Assembly: GCA_964394815.1 (NCBI GenBank)
Contig: CAYMZC010000085.1
Span: 1 to 11,295, forward strand
DNA from: Sandaracinobacteroides sp964394815
GTDB taxonomy: Bacteria; Pseudomonadota; Alphaproteobacteria; Sphingomonadales; Sphingomonadaceae
DNA length: 11,295 bases
Direction of reading: 5' to 3'
Positions within the stretch are counted from its first letter, which is position 1. Each line of letters starts with the position of its first letter. Made by a program: the position numbers and the translations under genes. Below, piece after piece: positions 6,203 through 11,295 of this stretch. Below the pieces are notes generated by a model, which searched no databases, was not told the DNA's origin, and worked only from the letters and a program-made list of their open reading frames with translations.

Positions 6203-7114
6203 TCATTTAAGTGGCGACAGGGTTTCAACGGCGGCCATCGCCTGCGCAAATGCCCGTGTGCCGGGCGCGATGACTTCGAAGTGGCCGGTCACCGGGGCAA
6301 GTTGCAGGTCCGCCCGGTCTCCGGCGGCACGCGCAGCCCTTGCGAAATGCAGGCCCATGGCCGGGTAGGCCACCTCGTCATAGACGCCGTGGACCAGGAT
6401 AGAGGGCACGCCGCTGGGCAGCAACTGGTCTGGCGATGTGTCGGCAAAGCGATCGTCCCCTTCGCCGGGGGCCAGCATCCGCTCCACCGTGGCTGCGCCA
6501 CAGCTGACGGCAATCTCGCGCGGCCAGTCCTTCAGCGAGGCGAAACCGCCGACGGTCACGACTCCGCGCGGTTTCAGCGGGTCCGCCGTCTTCAGCGGGC
6601 TGGCCTCGGGAAGGCGGTGGCGCCCGGCCGCCCAGAGTGCAAGATGCGCACCGGCCGAATGGCCGAACAGCACGACACGGCCGGGATCGAGGCCATGCGC
6701 CTCGGCATGGTCGCGCAGAAGGTCGAGCGCCTGGCCGACATCGGCATATGTGCCGGGATAGCCGCCGCCATCCTCATCGACGCGACGATAGCCGATCGAC
6801 CAGACGGCATAGCCTTTTTCCAGAAAGGCAGCCGCTGCCGGGCGCATCAGCTCAGGCCCGGCAGCCACCTTCAGCCAGCAGCCGCCGTGCAGCAGCACCA
6901 CGACGGGGCGCGGGCCTGCCGGCTCGCCCTGCGGCAGGAAGAGTTCGACGATCTGCGACGGGGCATCACCATAGAGCAGCACGGCATCGGGCGCGGCGGC
7001 CGGCTGCGCGCTGACAGTGCGCAGCGTGTAGAGGCGGGGCAGGTCCGGCAGCTTCGGCTGGGCGATGGCGGCGCCCGCCATGAGGCACGCAGCGAACACG
7101 GCCGGAACCCTCAT
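6203..7114 (-). CDS. Exported alpha/beta hydrolase (esterase/lipase-like)
   Basis: Predicted secreted or periplasmic serine hydrolase of 303 residues in the carboxylesterase/acylaminoacyl-peptidase-like group; the substrate cannot be told. A signal peptide is visible at about 1-18 (MRVPAVFAACLMAGAAIA, cleavage before QPK). LLHGGCW (74-80) is the HGG oxyanion motif. GHSAGAH (151-157) gives the nucleophile Ser153. HGVYDEVAYP supplies Asp246 and VTGHFEV supplies His278, completing the triad. Its ATG overlaps the purC TGA as ATGA, so translation is probably coupled to purC and no separate promoter is needed. The downstream gap to the PEP-CTERM gene is 190 bp and shows no obvious terminator, so some readthrough into that gene is possible. 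A secreted enzyme coupled to a purine biosynthetic gene is unusual. Confidence 0.85.
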   Translation of the reverse strand: MRVPAVFAACLMAGAAIAQPKLPDLPRLYTLRTVSAQPAAAPDAVLLYGDAPSQIVELFLPQGEPAGPRPVVVLLHGGCWLKVAAGPELMRPAAAAFLEKGYAVWSIGYRRVDEDGGGYPGTYADVGQALDLLRDHAEAHGLDPGRVVLFGHSAGAHLALWAAGRHRLPEASPLKTADPLKPRGVVTVGGFASLKDWPREIAVSCGAATVERMLAPGEGDDRFADTSPDQLLPSGVPSILVHGVYDEVAYPAMGLHFARAARAAGDRADLQLAPVTGHFEVIAPGTRAFAQAMAAVETLSPLK

Positions 7115-7893
7115 TTCGTGGTGCGTGCCTTGCGGGCCTCGTCCAGGTCGAGGATTTCGCCATCCGCGCCTTCGGGCAGCAGGCCCAGGCGGCGCGCCAC
7201 TTCCTGATAGGCCTCGACTTCGCCGCCAAGGTCACGGCGGAACCGGTCCTTGTCCAGCTTCTCGTTGGTCTTCATGTCCCACAGGCGGCAGCCGTCGGGG
7301 CTGATCTCGTCGGCTAGGATGACGCGGCTGTAGTCGTCTTCCCAGAGGCGTCCGAATTCCAGCTTGAAGTCGACCAGGCGGATTCCGATTCCGGCGAACA
7401 GGCCGGTGAGGAAATCATTGGTGCGGATGGCCATGTCCACGATGTCAGCCAGTTCGTCCTGGCCGGCCCAGCCGAAGCAGGCGATATGCTCTTCGGTGAT
7501 CATCGGATCGCCGAGGGCATCATCCTTGTAATAATATTCCAGAATCGTGCGCGGAAGCTGGGTTCCCTCTTCGATGCCGAGGCGCTTGGTAAGCGAGCCG
7601 GCGGCGACGTTCCTCACCACCACCTCGATCGGGATGATCTCCACCTGGCGGACGAGCTGCTCGCGCATGTTCAGCCGGCGGATGAAGTGGGTGGGGATGC
7701 CGATGCTGCCGAGCAGGGTGAAGAGATGCTCGGAGATGCGGTTGTTCAGCACGCCCTTGCCGGTGATCGTGCCCTTCTTCTGGGCATTGAACGCCGTGGC
7801 ATCATCCTTGAAATACTGGATCAGCGTTCCGGGCTCCGGCCCCTCATAGAGGATCTTGGCCTTGCCTTCGTAGATCTGACGGCGGCGGGACAT
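7111..7893 (-). CDS. purC: Phosphoribosylaminoimidazole-succinocarboxamide (SAICAR) synthase
   Basis: Cytoplasmic ATP-dependent ligase joining CAIR and aspartate to form SAICAR in de novo purine synthesis. The protein has 260 residues. Diagnostic features are YEGKAKILYEG (8-18, nucleotide-binding start of the fold), IPIEVVVRNVAAGSL (87-101, first SAICAR synthase signature), LVDFKLEFG (173-181) and LADEISPDGCRLWD (193-206, second signature). E. coli PurC is about 20 residues shorter. The extra tail after 241 runs into the ATGA overlap with the hydrolase gene. The ATG at 7893 has AAGGAAG about 8 nt upstream, and a plausible promoter lies at 7927-7955. It is separated from its pathway partners purS and purQ by the hydrolase and PEP-CTERM genes and a terminator, so it is probably transcribed apart from them. 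Confidence 0.97.
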   Translation of the reverse strand: MSRRRQIYEGKAKILYEGPEPGTLIQYFKDDATAFNAQKKGTITGKGVLNNRISEHLFTLLGSIGIPTHFIRRLNMREQLVRQVEIIPIEVVVRNVAAGSLTKRLGIEEGTQLPRTILEYYYKDDALGDPMITEEHIACFGWAGQDELADIVDMAIRTNDFLTGLFAGIGIRLVDFKLEFGRLWEDDYSRVILADEISPDGCRLWDMKTNEKLDKDRFRRDLGGEVEAYQEVARRLGLLPEGADGEILDLDEARKARTTK

Positions 7894-7926
7894 GTCTGTG
7901 CTTCCTTGGGATCACTTGAACGGCGG

Positions 7927-7955
7927 GGCATAGCCTGTTCCGCACGCGGGAGCAA
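7927..7955 (-). promoter_or_regulatory. Candidate housekeeping promoter of purC
   Basis: On the minus strand, TTGCTCC and GCTATGCC are separated by 14 bp, similar to the Caulobacter-type housekeeping pattern TTGACgS-N10-14-GCTANAWC. It lies in the 85-bp gap between the upstream terminator and purC, where a promoter is required. The match is partial. Confidence 0.4.
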
Positions 7956-7978
7956 CGCAAGGCGGCTTTCCCGCAATG

Positions 7979-8013
7979 GAAAAGGGCAGGCCGCGAGGCG
8001 GCCTGCCCTTTTC
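7979..8013. terminator. Perfect 16-bp inverted repeat terminator after the oxidoreductase gene
   Basis: GAAAAGGGCAGGCCGC (7979-7994) pairs perfectly with GCGGCCTGCCCTTTTC (7998-8013) across a 3-nt GAG loop. It lies 18 bp after the oxidoreductase stop. The arms end in four T on either strand, so it can act both ways. It separates the thrB-to-oxidoreductase group from purC. Confidence 0.85.
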
Positions 8014-8031
8014 ACCATTGTCAGCCCATTG

Positions 8032-9033
8032 TCACACGCGAACCAGCATCTTGCCCATGTTGGAGCCGGAGAAGAGACCGATGAAGGCTTCGGGGGCCTT
8101 TTCCAGGCCATCGACGATGGTTTCTTCCCACTTGATGCGCCCTTCGGCGATCCAGCCGGACATGTCGGCGATGAACTGCGGCCGCATGTGGGCATAGTTG
8201 GTAACGATGAAGCCCTGCATCCTGATCGACTTGCCCACGATCATGATGATGTTCTTCGGGCCGGGCTCGGCTTCGGTTGCGTTGTAGCCCGAGATCATGC
8301 CGCATTCGACAAGGCGGGCGAAGGGGCGGGCAAGTTCGATCGCCACTTCCAGATGTTCCCCGCCTACATTGTCGAAATAGACGTCGATTCCCTTGGGGGC
8401 CGCCTTGTGCACCGCTTCCAGCAGGTTGCCGCAGCTGCGGTAGTTGATGACATGGTCGATTCCGAGGCTCTTCAGCCACTCGCACTTGGCATCGGTGCCG
8501 GCGGAGGCGACGACCGTGCAGCCCTTGATCTTTGCGATCTGCGCCACGATCGAGCCGACCGCGCCAGCCGCGCCCGAGACGAAAACGGTCTCGCCGGGTT
8601 TCGGTTCCCCGATGGCAAGCAGGCCGGCATAGGCGGTGAGCCCCGGCATGCCGATGACGCCGAGCCAGGCCTGCGTCGGAACGCCAGCCATCTGCGGCAG
8701 CTTCTCGAGTGTGTTTGCCGGCGCCACGAAAGCTTCACGCCAGCCCATCATCGACATCACATGATCGCCCGGCTTCAGTGACGGGTCGGCGGATTGCACC
8801 ACCTCGCCGATGGCGCCACCTTCGAGCGGTGCGCCAACGGCAAACGGCGGCACATAGCTCGGCCGGTCATACATGCGGCCACGCATGTAGGGATCGACCG
8901 ACATGAACAGGTTGCGCACCAGCACTTCGCCCTGGCCCGGTTCCGGCAGGGTGGTGATGGCCATTTCGAAATGCTCCGGCGCCGGCAGGCCGACAGGGCG
9001 GCTCTTCAGGCGGATCTCCCGTGATTGGGTCAT
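8032..9033 (-). CDS. NADP-dependent zinc-independent MDR oxidoreductase (CurA / LTB4 12-hydroxydehydrogenase type)
   Basis: Cytoplasmic medium-chain dehydrogenase/reductase of 333 residues that probably reduces the double bond of alpha,beta-unsaturated aldehydes or ketones with NADPH; the real substrate is not deducible. An N-terminal GroES-like domain shows VRNLFMSVDPYMRGRM (39-54), typical of the CurA and prostaglandin-reductase group. A Rossmann fold carries SGAAGAVGS (153-161). KGIDVYFDNVGGEHLE (214-229) and LVECGMISGYN (241-251) are further family blocks. The cysteine and histidine zinc ligands of alcohol dehydrogenases are absent. The start at 9033 is preferred because GGGAGAAG sits directly upstream; an ATG at 9048 would place that ribosome site inside the gene. 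It follows the DUF808 gene by 45 bp and ends at a strong hairpin, so it is the last gene of its operon. Confidence 0.92.
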   Translation of the reverse strand: MTQSREIRLKSRPVGLPAPEHFEMAITTLPEPGQGEVLVRNLFMSVDPYMRGRMYDRPSYVPPFAVGAPLEGGAIGEVVQSADPSLKPGDHVMSMMGWREAFVAPANTLEKLPQMAGVPTQAWLGVIGMPGLTAYAGLLAIGEPKPGETVFVSGAAGAVGSIVAQIAKIKGCTVVASAGTDAKCEWLKSLGIDHVINYRSCGNLLEAVHKAAPKGIDVYFDNVGGEHLEVAIELARPFARLVECGMISGYNATEAEPGPKNIIMIVGKSIRMQGFIVTNYAHMRPQFIADMSGWIAEGRIKWEETIVDGLEKAPEAFIGLFSGSNMGKMLVRV

Positions 9034-9078
9034 GCTCTTCTCCCTCATTTGTTGTGGACCCTGTCTAGCCGCTGCCGG

Positions 9079-10044
9079 TCAATGCTGCTGCCCCTTTCTC
9101 TTGCCGGGTGCGATTTTCCCGGCAAGGTCGATGGCAAGGGCGATGATGATGCCGATCACGACCGCCAGCAGGCCCGAAAGCGCTGCCTGCGTGATCCATG
9201 CAATGGCGTCGCCGGCCATCGGGGCCGCCATGCCGGCGGCATGGGCAAGGGCGTGGATGGCGTGGGGGATGGCGGTGAGAATGCCCAGTTCCTCAAGGCC
9301 ATGGACGATGATTCCGCCGCCGACCCAGGCCATGGCTGCGGTGCCTATGCCGCTCAATGCCGAAAGCAGCTTCGGCATGCCTGTCACCAGCCCGCGGCCG
9401 ATGGCCTGGGTGCCGCTGCCGGGCCGCGCGGCGAGGTTGAGGCCGACATCATCCATCTTTACGATGAGGGCGACGGCGCCATAGACGACAACCGTCACCG
9501 CCAGCGAAACGCCGGCCAGCGCCGCCGCCTTGGTGCCCAGCGCGACATTGCCCAGTTCGCCGAGCGAAATGGCGAGGATTTCCGCCGACAGGATGAGATC
9601 GGTGCGGATGGCGCCCGATACCATTTTCGATTCCACATCGCCCTTTTCCAGGCTGACGGGCACGTCTGGATCATGGGCGGCATGATGCAGCCCCAGTTTT
9701 TCGAGGATCTTTTCCGCCGCCTCGAAACTGAGGAAGGCGCCGCCTGCCATGAGCAGCGGCGTCAGCGCCTGCGGCAGGAAGGCGGCGAGCGCGATGAAGA
9801 CAGGAAGCAGGATGAGAAGCTTGTTGCGGAGCGAACCGCGCGCGATCTTCCAGATGATCGGCAGTTCACGGTCTGGCGTGAAGCCCGTGACATAGGAGGG
9901 CGTGACCGCCGCATCGTCGATCACGACCCCGGCTGTCTTGGCCCCGGCCTTGGCGGTTGCCGCCGCCACGTCATCAAGGGACGCGGCAGCCACCTTTGCA
10001 ATGGCGGCCACATCATCCAGCAGCGCGATCAGGCCGGTTGCCAT
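9079..10044 (-). CDS. DUF808 family inner-membrane protein (YedI-like)
   Basis: Membrane protein of 321 residues, matching E. coli YedI (about 305 residues) in length and layout. The function of the family is not established. The N-terminus MATGLIALLDDVAAIAKVAAASLDD and the internal GAIRTDLILSAEI are hallmark stretches. Hydrophobic segments lie roughly at 75-105, 150-168, 174-195, 226-250 and 285-309, with a basic C-terminus (GKRKGQQH). The ATG has GGAGAAG about 5 nt upstream and lies 26 bp after the rnhA stop, right beyond a 16-bp tandem duplication. It probably shares a transcript with rnhA and with the oxidoreductase downstream. Confidence 0.9.
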   Translation of the reverse strand: MATGLIALLDDVAAIAKVAAASLDDVAAATAKAGAKTAGVVIDDAAVTPSYVTGFTPDRELPIIWKIARGSLRNKLLILLPVFIALAAFLPQALTPLLMAGGAFLSFEAAEKILEKLGLHHAAHDPDVPVSLEKGDVESKMVSGAIRTDLILSAEILAISLGELGNVALGTKAAALAGVSLAVTVVVYGAVALIVKMDDVGLNLAARPGSGTQAIGRGLVTGMPKLLSALSGIGTAAMAWVGGGIIVHGLEELGILTAIPHAIHALAHAAGMAAPMAGDAIAWITQAALSGLLAVVIGIIIALAIDLAGKIAPGKRKGQQH

Positions 10045-10054
10045 GCTCTTCTCC

Positions 10055-10086
10055 TCAGTCCGCCATTCTGTCAGTCCGCCATCCTG
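10055..10086. repeat. 16-bp tandem duplication at the rnhA stop codon
   Basis: Two adjoining copies of TCAGTCCGCCATYCTG on the plus strand, 15 of 16 bases identical. On the coding strand each copy carries ATGGCGGACTGA. The first copy read is the end of rnhA (residues RMAD and stop); the second is noncoding and lies immediately before the DUF808 ribosome binding site. Confidence 0.9.
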
Positions 10087-10526
10087 AAAGCGGCGATGGC
10101 CTCGTTCGCGAGCGAATCGGCGCGTTCATTCATCGGGTCGCCACTGTGGCCGCGAACCCATTCCCAGTGAATGACATGCGGGCGGGCCGCCTGGTCAAGC
10201 GCCATCCACAGATCAGCGTTCTTCACCGGCTGCTTGCTGGCGTTTCGCCAGCCGTTCCGTTTCCAGCCATGGAGCCAGCGGGTCATGCCATCCAGCAGGT
10301 AGCGGCTGTCGGTGCTGAGTCTGATGGTGGAGGGGCGTTTCAGCGCTTCCAGTGCACGCAGGGCCGCCATCATTTCCATGCGGTTGTTCGTCGTGTGCGC
10401 CTCTGCCCCCTGCAGCACCTTTTCCACGCCGTTCCACTGCAGGATGGCGGCCCAGCCACCGGGGCCGGGATTGCCCTTGCAGGCCCCGTCGGTGGTGATG
10501 CGGATCTCAGGCTGTTCGGGCGGCAT
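10071..10526 (-). CDS. rnhA: Ribonuclease HI
   Basis: Cytoplasmic endonuclease that cuts the RNA strand of RNA-DNA hybrids, for example R-loops and primer remnants. The protein has 151 residues, normal for bacterial RNase HI. The catalytic set is complete: Asp13 in TTDGACKGNPGPGG, Glu51 in NNRMEMMAAL, Asp73 in STDSRY, His127 in VRGHSGD and Asp137 in NERADSLANE. The basic protrusion WLHGWKRNGWR (84-94), which binds the hybrid, is present. The ATG lies inside the end of thrB (20-bp overlap) and lacks a clear ribosome site, pointing to translational coupling. thrB next to rnhA is a common alphaproteobacterial arrangement. Confidence 0.97.
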   Translation of the reverse strand: MPPEQPEIRITTDGACKGNPGPGGWAAILQWNGVEKVLQGAEAHTTNNRMEMMAALRALEALKRPSTIRLSTDSRYLLDGMTRWLHGWKRNGWRNASKQPVKNADLWMALDQAARPHVIHWEWVRGHSGDPMNERADSLANEAIAAFRMAD

Positions 10527-11295
10527 AATGGGCTAGCCGGCGTGCGAAGGGCAGAGGGTTCTTGCGCGAGACGAGGGCGCCGCTTTCAGGGGCATACCAG
10601 TCCTGCGCGCGGGAAAGGAGGAAGCGCAGGCTCGCGCCCTGGCCGAGGACCGGGAAGGCCGCGCGCTCGGCATCCGTCAGCGGGCGGACGGATTCATAGC
10701 CGGCAAAGAGTGCCTCCTCATGCCCGGGGATGGGCGCGGAGCCATCCGCCGGAAAGGCCCAGGCGGCATGCAGCACGGCCAGATCATAGGCCAGAAGGTC
10801 TGTGCAGGCGAAATAGAAGTCGATGAGGCCGGTAACCTCATTGCCGCGCATCAGCACATTGTCAGGGAAAAGGTCGGCATGGATGATGCCCGCGGGCAGG
10901 TCGGCAGGCCATGAAGCGCCGATGTCGGCAAGCCGCGCGCTGACAAGGCCGCCAAGGCCCGGTTCGATGGCATCCAGTCGCTCGATGCCGATTTCGGCCG
11001 CCGTTTCCTGCCACCATGCCAGGCCGAGGCCGTTCGGCCGCTTCTGGCGGAAGGATGCACCCGCCACATGCAGGCGGGCGAGTGCCGCGCCGGCAGCCTT
11101 CGCCTGGGCGGCTGTGGGCTGGCTGACGGATACGCCGGGCAGGAACTGGATGAGGCAGGCGGCGCGGCCTTCCAGGGTCTGGAGGGCTTGTCCCTGCCGG
11201 TCGCGGATGGGGCGCGGCACCGGCAGCCCGGCATCGGCCAGATGCTCCATCAGGTCGATGAAGAAGGGCAGGTCGCCGAGGTCGATCCGCCGTTC
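10507..11295 (-). CDS. thrB: Homoserine kinase ThrB, APH-fold type (5' end cut by window)
   Basis: Phosphorylates homoserine with ATP in threonine synthesis; this is the aminoglycoside-phosphotransferase-fold form, not the GHMP form of E. coli. The frame is open to the right edge, with 262 visible residues. The family is usually about 320 residues, so some 55-60 N-terminal residues are outside. The visible part opens with ERRIDLGDLPFFIDLMEHLA, a typical ThrB stretch, so the first internal ATG (11250) is not the true start. The catalytic loop HADLFPDNVL and the metal-binding LIDFYFACTDLLAYDLAV follow about 140 and 157 residues into the visible sequence. The terminal 20 bp overlap rnhA. General APH-family phosphotransferases are the alternative, but the thrB-rnhA neighbourhood supports ThrB. 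Confidence 0.93.
   Translation of the reverse strand, partial: ERRIDLGDLPFFIDLMEHLADAGLPVPRPIRDRQGQALQTLEGRAACLIQFLPGVSVSQPTAAQAKAAGAALARLHVAGASFRQKRPNGLGLAWWQETAAEIGIERLDAIEPGLGGLVSARLADIGASWPADLPAGIIHADLFPDNVLMRGNEVTGLIDFYFACTDLLAYDLAVLHAAWAFPADGSAPIPGHEEALFAGYESVRPLTDAERAAFPVLGQGASLRFLLSRAQDWYAPESGALVSRKNPLPFARRLAHYAARTA

Noticed and set aside
7085..7114. Lipobox making the hydrolase a lipoprotein
   Set aside because: The Cys at residue 10 follows FAA rather than a proper lipobox and is too early. An ordinary signal peptide cut before QPK fits better.
7486..8781. 431-codon plus-strand frame opposite purC and the oxidoreductase
   Set aside because: It spans two confidently identified genes, a terminator and a promoter on the other strand, and shows no family motifs.
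9025..10170. 381-codon plus-strand frame opposite the DUF808 gene
   Set aside because: Antisense shadow of a clear membrane protein; hydrophilic repeats of Asp, Arg and Gly arise from GC-rich reverse codons.
1..11295. CRISPR array, tRNA, rRNA, insertion sequence or phage attachment site
   Set aside because: Nothing resembling spaced repeats, cloverleaf genes, transposase genes or terminal inverted repeats was seen.

Overview
The window is a GC-rich, gene-dense chromosomal segment from an alphaproteobacterium, most likely a sphingomonad (Sphingomonadales). Three things point there: a PEP-CTERM protein whose tail has the PEPxxWAM form common in sphingomonads, an alphaproteobacterial LexA operator (GTTC-N7-GTTC) in front of a Y-family polymerase, and the small PurL with separate PurS and PurQ. 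Eleven protein genes are supported. All lie on the minus strand except one, the queuosine-precursor transporter. The first and last genes run off the window edges. No tRNA, rRNA, CRISPR array or insertion sequence was seen, and no gene-free stretch exceeds 190 bp.

Layout in transcription order on the minus strand, from the right edge. (1) thrB (5' end outside), rnhA, a DUF808 membrane protein and an NADP-dependent MDR oxidoreductase form a tight group that ends at a perfect 16-bp hairpin (7979-8013). (2) purC follows, with its own likely promoter, and overlaps by an ATGA an exported alpha/beta hydrolase. (3) An AT-rich 190-bp region carries a good sigma-54 promoter and four TTGTAA-type half-sites. 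It drives a PEP-CTERM surface protein that ends at a textbook terminator. (4) Only 25 bp past the terminator T-run comes purS, which overlaps purQ by GTGA. (5) purQ converges with the plus-strand queuosine transporter across a hairpin-containing 66-bp gap. (6) The transporter diverges from a SOS-controlled Y-family polymerase, whose LexA box sits almost on the start codon. The polymerase is followed after 38 bp by purL (3' end outside).

The recognisable theme is de novo purine synthesis: purC makes SAICAR, and PurS, PurQ and PurL form the FGAM synthase complex. The pur genes, which are contiguous or nearly so in many relatives, are interrupted here twice: by the hydrolase and PEP-CTERM pair, and by the transporter and polymerase pair. 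The most interesting features are regulatory. They are the sigma-54 promoter with helically phased upstream repeats for the PEP-CTERM gene, the LexA box on an apparently leaderless polymerase mRNA directly upstream of purL, and the terminator placed right in front of purS. I see no clear evidence for a wholly new multi-gene system. The PEP-CTERM control region is the best candidate for something undescribed.
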